NCBI RefSeq assembly: GCF_000764225.1
Contig: NZ_JQED01000035.1
Location: forward strand, 35,540 to 99,539
From: Colwellia psychrerythraea
Lineage (GTDB): Bacteria; Pseudomonadota; Gammaproteobacteria; Enterobacterales; Alteromonadaceae
Direction: 5' to 3'
Length of the DNA stretch: 64,000 nt
Shown here: positions 34,790 to 44,394 of the stretch, one piece after another
Position numbering within the stretch: position 1 is the first letter of the stretch
Layout of the letters: the number at the start of each line of letters is the position of its first letter
Notes under the pieces: model-generated
The model's database searches: none
Told to the model about the DNA's origin: nothing
Seen by the model: the letters and a program-made list of their open reading frames with translations, nothing else
Position numbers and translations under genes: made by a program

Positions 34790-35488
34790 TTAACTAACAA
34801 AATATCCGGTTAGTTGCATACCAACTAACATAAAGCCACCGCACATCAATGCAGTATTTGTCGCTTTAGCAAAGCGGTTAAAACTCTCGAATTGACGCCA
34901 AAAATTAATGGCAAGAAGAATAAACATCAACGCTAAGAATTGTCCGATTTCAACACCAATATTGAATGACAATAGGTTTGTTGCTAAGCCTTCTGATGGC
35001 AATTCAAACTCTTGAATTTTTGTAGCGAGACCAAAACCGTGAAACAGGCCAAAAATAAGAACCGCTTTTTTCGGGTTAGGTTGCTTACCAAAAAAGTGTT
35101 TAAACCCACCTAAGTTATCAAAGCCTTTGTAAACAACGGATAAGCCGATGATTGCGTCGATTAGATGAGCATTAACTTGAATATTGGCAAGTACTCCGCC
35201 CATTAACGTTAAGCTGTGCCCAATCGTGAACATACTGACGTAAAGTAATACGTCTCGACTGCTGCGTAAGAAAAACAATACACCGACTAAGAACAACAGG
35301 TGATCATAGCCAGTCACCATGTGCTTCGCACCAATGTAGATGAATGGGAGTATCTGGATACCTGTATTATTTTGTAAGAAGTTGCGTGTACTATCATCAA
35401 CCCCATGTGCGAAGGCTTCAATTGAAGCCATCGACAGTAGAATCAATAACGGGTACAGCAAATAAGAAAGTTTGAATTTTCCAAACAT
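34790..35488 (-). CDS. HupE/UreJ family membrane protein
   Basis: 232 residues with a signal-like first segment and about six to seven hydrophobic helices. Family motifs: KHMVTGYDHLLFLVGVLFF, FTIGHSLTL and FGLFHGFGLA. HupE/UreJ proteins are linked to nickel or other metal uptake. It lies in the metal efflux operon, 4 bases from the RND gene, so it is probably part of metal handling here. Confidence 0.85.
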   Translation of the reverse strand: MFGKFKLSYLLYPLLILLSMASIEAFAHGVDDSTRNFLQNNTGIQILPFIYIGAKHMVTGYDHLLFLVGVLFFLRSSRDVLLYVSMFTIGHSLTLMGGVLANIQVNAHLIDAIIGLSVVYKGFDNLGGFKHFFGKQPNPKKAVLIFGLFHGFGLATKIQEFELPSEGLATNLLSFNIGVEIGQFLALMFILLAINFWRQFESFNRFAKATNTALMCGGFMLVGMQLTGYFVS

Positions 35489-35492
35489 TTAT

Positions 35493-38400
35493 TTACCCTT
35501 TATTTTCTATTAATTGATTGTCATTTTGTTCATTCGACTTTTTATCTCTTGAGTGCAACAAACGATAAAGCGCAGGTAGAACAAATAACGTTAAAATGGT
35601 TGATGAAATAACACCTCCTATTACAACTGTCGCTAGAGGTCTTTGTACCTCAGATCCTATTCCGGTATTTAGCGCCATAGGTATGAAACCTAATGAAGCC
35701 ACTAACGCGGTTGTTAATACCGGGCGTAATCGAGTTAGCGCCCCTTTTATAATGGCTTCTTCCAGTGCAAACTTCTCTTTTCGTAACTCTCGAATAAAAG
35801 AAACCATCACTAAGCCATTTAAGATTGCTATACCCGATAGCGCAATGAAACCAACCGCTGCTGAAATCGAAAATGGAATATCTCTAAGGACTAAAGCGAA
35901 TATTCCACCTGTTAAGGCAAGGGGAACCCCTGTAAAAATAATCATAGAATCTTTAAAAGAGCCTAATGCCAGAAGCAATAATCCAACTATCAGTACAAGT
36001 GTTACAGGCACTACAATACTCAACCTTTGAGTTGCCGATTGAAGCTTTTGATAAGTTCCTCCGTATTCAATCCAATAACCAGATGGTAGTTTCACCTTGC
36101 TATCAATAGCTTGTTGAACATCTTTAACGAAGCTGCCTAAATCCCTGCCTCGTACATTAGCTGTTACGACGACCCGTCTCTTACCATTCTCCCGGTTAAC
36201 TTGGTTTGCACCATTAATCATTTCAATTGTGATTAATTCTTGAAGTGGCACAAAACCACCGCTTGGCAATGAGATAGGTAATTGGGATAAACCATCGACA
36301 TCTTGTCTTTGCTGCTCACTAAGCCTAACAATAATGTCAAATCGCTTATCTCCGTCGTAAAATTTACCGACAGATTCTCCGCCCATCGCAATCGCTATTT
36401 GGTTTTGCAACCCTTCTTTAGATATTCCGTGAATAGCCAACTGCTCATCTTTAGGTATAAAAGTTAATATTGGTAAGCCCTTGGTTTGCTCAACCTGAAT
36501 ATCACGAATTCCATCTACGCTATTAATTGCACTCTCAATCTCCTTGCCAATGCTAGCTAACCCATCAAAGTCATCACCAAACACTTTAATTGCAAGTTCT
36601 GAACGAACCCCAGCCAATAGCTCGTTAAAACGCATTTGAATAGGCTGTAAAAATTCATAACGATTTCCCGGAATAGGTGTCACAATGGCTTCCAATTCAG
36701 CAACAAAATCAGATTTTAATTTTTTGGGATCGGGCCATTCATTTCTAGGCTTTAGAATAATGAAGTTATCAGCAACACTTGGAGGAACAGCATCAGTCGC
36801 AACATTTGGTGTACCTATTTTTGCAAATACTCGCTCAACTTCAGGCATCGCCTTAATGCTCTCTTCTAAGGCTTTTTGCATTTCTATTGATTGAGTTAAT
36901 GATGTGCCAGGGATCCTTAATGCATGCATTGCAATATCTCCTTCGTCAAGGTTAGGAACAAATTCGCTTCCTAACTTTGTGCTCATAACACCTGCAATGG
37001 ATACAAGAGATACCGCAATTAGCACAACAAGCCATCGTGCTTTCAAGACAAAGGATAGTACTGGACGATATAACGATTCACTTGTCTTCATGATGATGTT
37101 GTCTTTTTCGACAATTGGGCCTTTGAACATTAATGCTATTGCAGCAGGTACAAAAGTTACCGAAAGAATCATCGAACTAACAAGTGCTATTACAACAGTG
37201 ATAGCCATCGGGTGGAACATTTTCCCTTCTACACCACTCAAAGCAAATATAGGCAAATACACAGCGGTAATAATAAACACACCGAACAAAGCAGGTCTGA
37301 TAACTTCTCTTGTCGCCTCAAAAACTAATGATAACCGCTCTTTAACAGGTAGCACTTTTCCGTTGGATGCATGACTTAACCTTCTCATACAGTTCTCAAC
37401 GATAATAATTGCACCATCAACAAGTAAGCCAAAATCAAGTGCCCCAAGACTCATTAAGTTGGCACTGGTTCTGGTTTGCACCATACCAGTAACAGTCATT
37501 AACATAGCAAAAGGTATCACTGCTGCTGTTAATAAAGCCGCTCTAAAATTCCCTAGTAAAAGGAAAAGAACAACGATAACAAGAACCGCACCTTCTACCA
37601 GGTTCATCTCTACAGTATCTAAGGTTTTATTAACTAATTTTGTTCTATCATAAACCGCGTTTACAACGACTCCTTCTGGTAGGTTCTTACTTATTTCCGA
37701 TAGTCTTTCTCCAACATCTTTAGCTACTTTTTGACTATTTTCACCAATCAGCATAAAGACTGTGCTAAGTACAACTTCACGACCATTTTGTGTAGCGGCA
37801 CCTGTTCTAAGCTCTTTACCTTCCTTAACTTCAGCAACATCTTTGATTTTTAGAACGCGTCCTGCCACTGTTGAAATTGGAACTTCAGATAATTGTTGAA
37901 GAGATTCAACTTGTCCAGGGATTCGAATCAGCCACTGAGCACCATTTTTTTCAATGAAGCCAGCGCCACGGTTTTGATTGTGTGAACCAACAGCATCAAT
38001 AACACTTTGTTGTGTCAGCCCATGAATTAACAACTTTTCAGGATCTATCGCAATTAATATCTCTCGGTCATATCCGCCAATTGGGTTTACTTCAACAACA
38101 CCTTCAACTTGCATTAATTGAGGTCGAATCACCCAATCATGAACGGTTCTAAGCTCAGTTGGCGTAATTTCGCTACCATCGAGGTCAGTAGCTCCTGGCG
38201 CTGCATCAACGGTGAACATAAAAATCTCACCAAGCCCAGTAGATATAGGTCCTAATTCTGGCTCTAAGCCAGTGGGAAGTTCAGATTTTGCAGAATTGAG
38301 TTTTTCACCGATTAACTGACGCGCAAAATAAATATCAGTTTCGTCAGTAAATATAGCGACTACTTGAGACAAGCCATATCTTGAGACAGAGCGTGTATAC

Positions 38401-38639
38401 TCTAAATTAGGAACCCCTGCTAGAGCGGTTTCTAAAGGAAAAGTAATGCGTTGTTCAACTTCAAGTGGAGTGTAACCCGCAGCCTCAGTATTGATAACAA
38501 CTTGAACATTGGTAATATCAGGTACTGCATCAATGGGAAGTTTTGTGAAATTCCAAACACCGAGAGCGGCAACAGCCAATACAAAAACCAGTATAAGTTT
38601 ACTTCGTTCAATTGAAAATTTTAAAATTGATTCCAACAT
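35493..38639 (-). CDS. czcA: CzcA-type heavy-metal RND efflux pump
   Basis: A 1048-residue inner-membrane RND pump. The transmembrane helix IV signature of zinc/cobalt/cadmium-type pumps is present: D402-F-G-L-L-V-D408-G-A-x4-E415-N, with residue numbers that match those of the classic CzcA. Two large periplasmic domains and a second-half helix set (LVLIVGLLLLALG, FIALSGIAILNGLVMVSF) are complete. With the adaptor and TolC-like channel encoded upstream it forms a tripartite system. Divalent cation export is well supported; the precise metal is not. Confidence 0.92.
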   Translation of the reverse strand: MLESILKFSIERSKLILVFVLAVAALGVWNFTKLPIDAVPDITNVQVVINTEAAGYTPLEVEQRITFPLETALAGVPNLEYTRSVSRYGLSQVVAIFTDETDIYFARQLIGEKLNSAKSELPTGLEPELGPISTGLGEIFMFTVDAAPGATDLDGSEITPTELRTVHDWVIRPQLMQVEGVVEVNPIGGYDREILIAIDPEKLLIHGLTQQSVIDAVGSHNQNRGAGFIEKNGAQWLIRIPGQVESLQQLSEVPISTVAGRVLKIKDVAEVKEGKELRTGAATQNGREVVLSTVFMLIGENSQKVAKDVGERLSEISKNLPEGVVVNAVYDRTKLVNKTLDTVEMNLVEGAVLVIVVLFLLLGNFRAALLTAAVIPFAMLMTVTGMVQTRTSANLMSLGALDFGLLVDGAIIIVENCMRRLSHASNGKVLPVKERLSLVFEATREVIRPALFGVFIITAVYLPIFALSGVEGKMFHPMAITVVIALVSSMILSVTFVPAAIALMFKGPIVEKDNIIMKTSESLYRPVLSFVLKARWLVVLIAVSLVSIAGVMSTKLGSEFVPNLDEGDIAMHALRIPGTSLTQSIEMQKALEESIKAMPEVERVFAKIGTPNVATDAVPPSVADNFIILKPRNEWPDPKKLKSDFVAELEAIVTPIPGNRYEFLQPIQMRFNELLAGVRSELAIKVFGDDFDGLASIGKEIESAINSVDGIRDIQVEQTKGLPILTFIPKDEQLAIHGISKEGLQNQIAIAMGGESVGKFYDGDKRFDIIVRLSEQQRQDVDGLSQLPISLPSGGFVPLQELITIEMINGANQVNRENGKRRVVVTANVRGRDLGSFVKDVQQAIDSKVKLPSGYWIEYGGTYQKLQSATQRLSIVVPVTLVLIVGLLLLALGSFKDSMIIFTGVPLALTGGIFALVLRDIPFSISAAVGFIALSGIAILNGLVMVSFIRELRKEKFALEEAIIKGALTRLRPVLTTALVASLGFIPMALNTGIGSEVQRPLATVVIGGVISSTILTLFVLPALYRLLHSRDKKSNEQNDNQLIENKG

Positions 38640-38648
38640 ACTACTTCC

Positions 38649-39887
38649 TTAATGGTCGTGAGACGCGCCAGATTTATCAATATCGGCTTTGATTATGTAA
38701 CTATTCTTCGCGACATATTCAGTACCAGAAGGAATACCTCCTAAGACCTCAACCCAAGGTCCTACTTTTCTCCCTATATCAAGCATTCTCACTTCGTATT
38801 CATCATTCACTTTCGCATAAACGACTTTGAAGTCCCGAAAGGACTGAATACCAGAAGCTTTTACTGCTCGTGATACTTTGTATCGATCCAGCATTATTTC
38901 ACCTGAAACAATCTGACCAACGTTAAAATCACCATTTGAATTATCAATCTCTGCTCTAAATATTTTTGCTTGCTCATTTGTTACAGTAACAAGTGAGTCA
39001 AAAACCTGGGCTTTTACAACGCCACTTTGCCCTGGAATGCTAATATCGACGATAGAGCCAAGTTTCACTTTTGATTGATCTAAAGGAAACACACCCAGCT
39101 CCACAATTAGCTTCTGTGTATTGGAGATTTTTAATAACTCTCTTCCCTCTGTTTGCTCTCCAACTCCTGCGCTTTGCTTGGTCACCACACCACTAATAGG
39201 AGAGTAAATACGATAACTTTGTAAACTCTCATTGCTTTCCACAACCATGAGTAGCTGCCCTTTTTTCACTTTTTGCCCCATCACGGCATGTAAAGCTTTA
39301 ATCTCGCCAGGAAATCTAGCACTAATAGAACGCATAGCATTGGGTGGCATAGAAAGCTTCCCAAAAACTTTTAATTTCTCTTCAAACACTTGCTCTGCAA
39401 CTTTTTCAGTCTCGATTGACATGGTATTAGCCATGCTTTCAGCAATTAAAACTCTTCCTTCAAAGTTGTCATATGACCATTGATAGCTTTTTCCGCCATG
39501 CTTGGCTGTCAGCGTCACATTAAAAGAATGTGGCTCATAAATTTCCATATCTCCGCGTAAATAATTGTTCTCTGCGTAAAAGTTAATATCATCAACCACG
39601 CCCCCTAAACGAGAGAGCTGGACATTAATCTCAATATCATCTGGTTGAATAGGCTTTCCTCCTATCGATGGAAATATTCTAAATTCAGGTGGCATGCCAT
39701 CTTCGAAAATAGCGAGTTCGATAGCGAACTCTGCATCTCTAAGCATTCGACCATTATTCGGACCTTTTTCGACTTCTTCTTTCACAGACTGCTCATTTGA
39801 TTGAGCATTCACATGCATACTAAAAGTTGCTCCTCCAATAGAGAGGTGGGCTAAAAGTATTGAGGTAACTATTGCTTTAAGTTTCAT
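38649..39887 (-). CDS. czcB: RND efflux periplasmic adaptor
   Basis: 412 residues: a signal peptide (ILLAHLSIGGATFS), a beta-barrel and lipoyl-like domain split by a hairpin (RFPGEIKALHAVMGQKVKKGQLLMV, IYSPISGVVTKQSAGVGEQ), and a membrane-proximal domain. An N-terminal region of about 130 residues (ELAIFEDGMPPEFRIFP) precedes the usual adaptor fold, and the C-terminus has HDH. Ten bases separate it from the RND gene. Confidence 0.88.
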   Translation of the reverse strand: MKLKAIVTSILLAHLSIGGATFSMHVNAQSNEQSVKEEVEKGPNNGRMLRDAEFAIELAIFEDGMPPEFRIFPSIGGKPIQPDDIEINVQLSRLGGVVDDINFYAENNYLRGDMEIYEPHSFNVTLTAKHGGKSYQWSYDNFEGRVLIAESMANTMSIETEKVAEQVFEEKLKVFGKLSMPPNAMRSISARFPGEIKALHAVMGQKVKKGQLLMVVESNESLQSYRIYSPISGVVTKQSAGVGEQTEGRELLKISNTQKLIVELGVFPLDQSKVKLGSIVDISIPGQSGVVKAQVFDSLVTVTNEQAKIFRAEIDNSNGDFNVGQIVSGEIMLDRYKVSRAVKASGIQSFRDFKVVYAKVNDEYEVRMLDIGRKVGPWVEVLGGIPSGTEYVAKNSYIIKADIDKSGASHDH

Positions 39888-39898
39888 CTTTATCTCAC

Positions 39899-41188
39899 TT
39901 ACATAGAAATTGAGCTGCCTGTAAGGCGCTCTAGTTCAATATTAAATATCTGGATGTTTGTATATGCATTGATTAACTCTGATTGAGTCATCAGCAAGTC
40001 TTGTTGAACGGAATACCAGTCGGTGTAACGGTAACGCCCCTTTTTGTAAGCCTCTTCTGCTTTAAGGTTCGCTGCTTCTAGCGCGGGGATCGTTTCATTA
40101 GAAAGCCCTTTTACAACATGGCTATTATGTTTAAGTTTGTGAGTTAGTAATAATAGCTGTGTTGACATTCGTTGAAATGAGGCGTCAGAATCAGCTATTG
40201 CTTGGTTTTTCTTAGCTTGTAAGGCATTTATTTGCCCGCGATTGCGGTTCTCTCCCCCAAAAGGAATTGATATGCCAGCAGTGAATGCAAAATCATCTAC
40301 TGCTTCATTTCTCTTTATTCCCGTATTTATTGACCAAGCAGGTTTTTGAGAGGCTTTAGCTAGCGCTATTTCAGCGTCAGCAATTCGATTTTTGTAAGCA
40401 AAGGTTTTTAATCTTGGGTTTGACTTTAACCTTTTAATGGCTAGTTCTAATTGTTCGGCTGTCGGGATGTTTAAAAGACTTCCTGTAATATTAAAATCCG
40501 AATTACCTTGCCATTGAGCCGCTAATTGTGACTTGCTCGCTAAGATTTCATGAATAAGGTCTTCTACAATAAGTTCTTTTTTAGATAAATCAGCTTTTGC
40601 TCTTAATTCATCAATAACATTAAGCTTTCCTGCCTTAACTCTAATTGATATTTCATTAAAGACATCTTTGGCATTATTTCTAGCGAGCTTTGCTAAGATG
40701 AGTTGCTCTTTCTGTGATAAAATAGTTATAAATATTTTTGCCGTTTCAGCAGCAACATCTAGCGCTTTTATTTCTTTATTAAGTGCATATTCATCAAGCT
40801 TTACGTTCGCAACGCCTACCCTAGATTCAATAATATCTCCTTCTAATAACCATGAGATACTTAGGGTTGTTTGCATGCTATCAATACCTGAATAGCCACC
40901 ATTCCCCATCATATCTTCAAAGTCTAAGTTAACAGTCATAGGACTAGCAATACGAGCTTGCTCTAACATCTCCTTAGCAGCCTCTTTTTTGAACATAAAG
41001 GATTTAAGATCAGGGTGTTGTTTTAATGTAAGGCTAATTGCATTGTTTAACGACAAACTTTCCTGAGCAAAAATTGCAGGAGAAAAGATAGTTAAACTAA
41101 GTAAGATTGAGCAAATCCCACTATTAAACCGATTCAAGGTCGGTTTTTTAAGTGTGTTTTTATGTTCAGGCATAAAATTCTTCCTCAT
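39899..41188 (-). CDS. czcC: TolC-family outer-membrane channel
   Basis: 429 residues with a signal peptide (LLSLTIFSPAIFA) and two long helical repeats typical of outer-membrane efflux proteins (LKSFMFKKEAAKEMLEQARIA; AGISIPFGGENRNRGQINAL). First gene of the pump unit, preceded by its own operator at 41211. An in-frame ATG a few codons in (MPEHKN) is an alternative start. Confidence 0.88.
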   Translation of the reverse strand: MRKNFMPEHKNTLKKPTLNRFNSGICSILLSLTIFSPAIFAQESLSLNNAISLTLKQHPDLKSFMFKKEAAKEMLEQARIASPMTVNLDFEDMMGNGGYSGIDSMQTTLSISWLLEGDIIESRVGVANVKLDEYALNKEIKALDVAAETAKIFITILSQKEQLILAKLARNNAKDVFNEISIRVKAGKLNVIDELRAKADLSKKELIVEDLIHEILASKSQLAAQWQGNSDFNITGSLLNIPTAEQLELAIKRLKSNPRLKTFAYKNRIADAEIALAKASQKPAWSINTGIKRNEAVDDFAFTAGISIPFGGENRNRGQINALQAKKNQAIADSDASFQRMSTQLLLLTHKLKHNSHVVKGLSNETIPALEAANLKAEEAYKKGRYRYTDWYSVQQDLLMTQSELINAYTNIQIFNIELERLTGSSISM

Positions 41189-41210
41189 AATAAATTAAAG
41201 GGAATAATGT

Positions 41211-41233
41211 AAAACCTATTAGTAGTAGGTTTT
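41211..41233 (-). promoter_or_regulatory. BlaI-type operator copy 3, before the efflux genes
   Basis: AAAACCTA (41211-41218), 7-base spacer, TAGGTTTT (41226-41233): perfect 8-bp arms sharing AACCTA-N7-TAGGTT with the two sites before the repressor gene. Confidence 0.8.
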
Positions 41234-41276
41234 ATGGGTGGGTATAAATTAACTTTTGGCGATTAATAACTAAAAG

Positions 41277-42227
41277 TTAATGACTAAAAATTTTTTCTAT
41301 TAAATGGTGAATACCATCTATTGATGAAAAACAAGCTAACAATATCAAACTAACTGAAAATATCGCCGCCACTTTATTTAATGGCTTTAACTTTAGATGT
41401 CCCAGTAGAAAATATACTCTTTGTTCAAGTACATCGGCACCGAAGTTAACAACTAATTCATTATTGCTAACAGGTAACCCATTTGCATTTAGCCTAGCAA
41501 TCTTTACTAAAGTTCCAGCAATGAATATCGATGTTTTATTAGCGTCAATTACAGCGTTATCTGCATCTTGCTCCATAGCCAGAGTTAGATGCAAATTTAA
41601 CCTAGCCGCAACAGATGCAATAAAAAATGAGGAGAACAAGCTAAACATCCATTTTTTAAAAGGATCATTATTAGCCGCATGGGCTTTTTCATGTGCAATA
41701 ACAACAGCAAGTTCTTCTTCGGTGGTTTCCGATATCAACCCACTAGTAACAAAGCATTTTTTATTAAAGAATCCCGTTGTGAAAGCACTTCCTTCAGGCA
41801 ATTCTATTTCATAAACACCATTGCCTAAATCTAAAGAAAGCTCAGTTAACGCGGAGATTTCTTGCCTATGGGATAATAACTGTAACGCTTTCTTTAATAA
41901 TACGTACACCGTATAAGTTGCAGCCACGATTACAGAAGCTCCATGCCAACTATACCATTCAAATATTGCCATGTGATGCCAATGCGCATACTCGAATGTC
42001 GATGAAGATAAGTAACTATTTAAAAAATATAAACCAATACTAAGTGCAGCTATCCAAGGTAAAAGGACAATAAACCATAATAAGATCTTTCTAGAAGCAA
42101 CCTGTAGACTAAGAAATTTCTGAGCTAATAAAGAAGATGCTATCGACAAAACTATATTCGAAATCAGAAACGCAACAATTACTATTGCTAACGTATTTAG
42201 TGTTATTGCCATAGCCCCTTCGGTCAT
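41277..42227 (-). CDS. M56-family membrane metallopeptidase (BlaR1-like without sensor domain)
   Basis: 316 residues: three to four transmembrane helices in the first about 115 residues, a cytoplasmic zinc peptidase site H179-E-K-A-H183 with EQDAD downstream, and a final helix (KVAAIFSVSLILLACF). It resembles the membrane part of BlaR1/MecR1 but lacks the penicillin-binding sensor domain. It is 3 bases after the BlaI-type repressor and probably cleaves it in response to a signal, here likely metal stress. Confidence 0.85.
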   Translation of the reverse strand: MTEGAMAITLNTLAIVIVAFLISNIVLSIASSLLAQKFLSLQVASRKILLWFIVLLPWIAALSIGLYFLNSYLSSSTFEYAHWHHMAIFEWYSWHGASVIVAATYTVYVLLKKALQLLSHRQEISALTELSLDLGNGVYEIELPEGSAFTTGFFNKKCFVTSGLISETTEEELAVVIAHEKAHAANNDPFKKWMFSLFSSFFIASVAARLNLHLTLAMEQDADNAVIDANKTSIFIAGTLVKIARLNANGLPVSNNELVVNFGADVLEQRVYFLLGHLKLKPLNKVAAIFSVSLILLACFSSIDGIHHLIEKIFSH

Positions 42228-42230
42228 TTG

Positions 42231-42614
42231 CTATTTTCCCATCTCTAACTTTATACGCTGTGCTTCAATTAAAGCTTCTAGTTTATCTAATTGTTCCACA
42301 TCAAGATCTTTAGAAATCGACGAAAATGCAGCAATTAGGCTATTATCATCTTCAGTAATAAAATCATTAGTTACTGATTTTATTAATTGACCAATTAATT
42401 CGTACCTTTCTACTTTCGCTTTATAATGAAACGCATAGCCTAGTTTCTCTCTAGACAATAAACCTTTTTTAAATAAACGATCTAAAGTTGTCTGATAAGT
42501 ATTCAAACTGCCACCGCGAATTTTTTCAAAGTGAGAAAACACTTTTTTTACATCAGCTTTATCGTTCTCCCAAAGGTAGTGTAAGACTAACTTTTCCAAA
42601 TCTCCTAGCTTCAT
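42231..42614 (-). CDS. BlaI/MecI/CopY family repressor
   Basis: 127 residues with an N-terminal winged helix (LGDLEKLVLHYLWENDKADVKKVFSHFEK, NTYQTTLDRLFKKGLLSREK) and a C-terminal dimerisation segment, typical of BlaI/CopY repressors. It precedes the M56 peptidase and has two operator copies upstream, indicating autoregulation and control of the pump unit. Confidence 0.88.
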   Translation of the reverse strand: MKLGDLEKLVLHYLWENDKADVKKVFSHFEKIRGGSLNTYQTTLDRLFKKGLLSREKLGYAFHYKAKVERYELIGQLIKSVTNDFITEDDNSLIAAFSSISKDLDVEQLDKLEALIEAQRIKLEMGK

Positions 42615-42633
42615 TTAATACTCCTTACAATTT

Positions 42634-42652
42634 AACCTATTAACGATAGGTA
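42634..42652 (-). promoter_or_regulatory. BlaI-type operator copy 1
   Basis: AACCTA (42634-42639), 7-base spacer, TAGGTA (42647-42652). One mismatch to the other two copies. It lies 20 bases before the repressor start codon. Confidence 0.75.
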
Positions 42653-42667
42653 TAATGCACTGCATTT

Positions 42668-42686
42668 AACCTATAGTCAATAGGTT
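42668..42686 (-). promoter_or_regulatory. BlaI-type operator copy 2
   Basis: AACCTA (42668-42673), 7-base spacer, TAGGTT (42681-42686). Centred 34 bases from copy 1, about three helical turns, which would let two repressor dimers bind one face. Confidence 0.8.
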
Positions 42687-42689
42687 TTA

Positions 42690-43567
42690 AGTTGGGTTAT
42701 TGAAAAATTATGCTTTAACGTGCGATATGCAAGCAGGTAGTAATTAAGGTTAATAGCAAGTCAAAGCTTCACCAATGAGCTGTTTGGTATTATGTTGGCC
42801 TTGAAGTTTGAATTGAAAAGGTTGCTAAAATAATCTGAATTTATATTTTACGATTATAACAACATACTGTTAATTCAGTGGCTATGACTGCGGTTCCAGA
42901 TGAGCTGCCATTAACCTAAAATCCCCAAAGACTGCAACGATGGCTTTTTTGCCAGTCAGGTTTTCGATTAATTGGTAATATTTATAGTTAAAAAATACAT
43001 TTTATATCTATGGAGAACTTCCGCTTTCGTATCTATAGTGACCCAAAAGCGTCTACAAAATTGACCTATGCTAACGACTTTTTTGTGGCACTAGTTAGCG
43101 TTAAAATGTGAAATATCAACGACAGCAATGAGCTTATCGCGAGGATAGCTTTATGAGTTGATACTTCAACTTTGCGCACTTAGTTGTCTTTATCGTCTTG
43201 CGGCTTGTTAAGTTGTTAGTGATCTCCTCAGCATCTTTTTATGAAAAATATTCTTTTAACTTATCCCAAGTCAATTTCAGCGAAAAAAGTATCGCACGAG
43301 AACTCTTACTTTTTTTAAAGAACTACACAACTCATTATTTATTGTTATTCCCACTCTTGTTGTTTGTCATTAATCTGAAACCTTAATGCAACATAAGCGT
43401 CATAATTTTTCAGTTTAACTGTCATATTCCCTCGGTACACTTTGTCACATTCTTGAATACCAATAAAAGAATCTTTGTTTTAACTATGAAGGTTAGGGTT
43501 GGTATTTATCATTATGACGCTCTTAACTTTTTAAAAGTGAATAGAGTAAAAGAGAAAGGGTAAAACA
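42690..43567. other. Long intergenic region before the TonB operon
   Basis: About 880 bases. A 62-residue frame at 43198-43386 has no support. CTGTCAT at 43419-43425 and TTGTCAC at 43442-43448 resemble Pho half-sites but are 23 bases apart rather than 22. GCTAAC/GTTAGC arms near 43070-43098 form a minor inverted repeat. The promoter of the TonB operon presumably lies after 43440. Confidence 0.5.
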
Positions 43568-44389
43568 ATGACGTTGTCTAAACTCACTAAAGCAAGCCTA
43601 ATATTTGGCCTTACCACAAGTAGTTTAATCTTTGCTACCTCAGCGAGTGCTACTGATGCCTCTGCTGATACCTCATTAAATAAAGTCGTTAATGCCGGTC
43701 AGCAAATCAATCAATCTGCCGCTAAGTCACAGCAAAAAGTGAATGCATTAACGGATAAAGCACAAACTAAATTACAACAATTTCATGTGGTAACAAAAGA
43801 AGTTGACGGTCTGAGTGTTTATAACCAACAAATGCAAGCACAGCTTGATAGCCAAATGGCTGAGCTCGCCCAATTAGCTAAGTCGATGGAAGAAGTGAGT
43901 GTCATTGAACGTCAAATATCGCCCTTAATGGCTCGTATGATCAGCACCTTAGATACCTTTGTTAGTCTTGATGTGCCTTTTTTGCCTAGCGAAAGGACTA
44001 AACGCGTTGAAGATTTAAAGACCATGATGAATCGCGCGGATATAGCGGTATCAGAGAAGTTTCGCCGAGTATTAGAAGCGTACCAAATTGAAGTGGATTA
44101 CGGACGTACTATTGAAGCGTATAGCGGCGTATTACCGATTGAGGGTAATAAAATGGATGTTGATTTTTTACGTATTGGTCGTGTCAGCTTAGTTTATCAA
44201 ACACGTGATGGTAGCCGTTTAGGTGAATGGAAACAATCTTCAACAGGAGGAAAGGGGCAATGGCAACCACTGTCCCAAGATTATCGTTTAGGTATTAACA
44301 AAGCCTTACGTATAGCCCGTAAACAGCTAGCACCAGATTTAATTATGGTACCGGTGTCTATTAACGAAACCTCGACACAAGCAGAGTAA
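43568..44389 (+). CDS. DUF3450 protein, first gene of TonB operon
   Basis: 273 residues with a signal peptide (IFGLTTSSLIFATSASA), then a long coiled-coil-like region rich in Gln and Lys (residues 40-120), and a C-terminal domain with RVSLVYQTRDGSRLGEWKQ. DUF3450 proteins occupy this place in marine TonB clusters and probably assist assembly or coupling in the periplasm. AAAGGG precedes the ATG. Confidence 0.85.
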   Translation: MTLSKLTKASLIFGLTTSSLIFATSASATDASADTSLNKVVNAGQQINQSAAKSQQKVNALTDKAQTKLQQFHVVTKEVDGLSVYNQQMQAQLDSQMAELAQLAKSMEEVSVIERQISPLMARMISTLDTFVSLDVPFLPSERTKRVEDLKTMMNRADIAVSEKFRRVLEAYQIEVDYGRTIEAYSGVLPIEGNKMDVDFLRIGRVSLVYQTRDGSRLGEWKQSSTGGKGQWQPLSQDYRLGINKALRIARKQLAPDLIMVPVSINETSTQAE

Positions 44390-44394
44390 TAATA

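Noticed and set aside
43198..43386. 62-residue open frame with a hydrophobic end
   Set aside because: No start signal and no family; lies in a long non-coding stretch.
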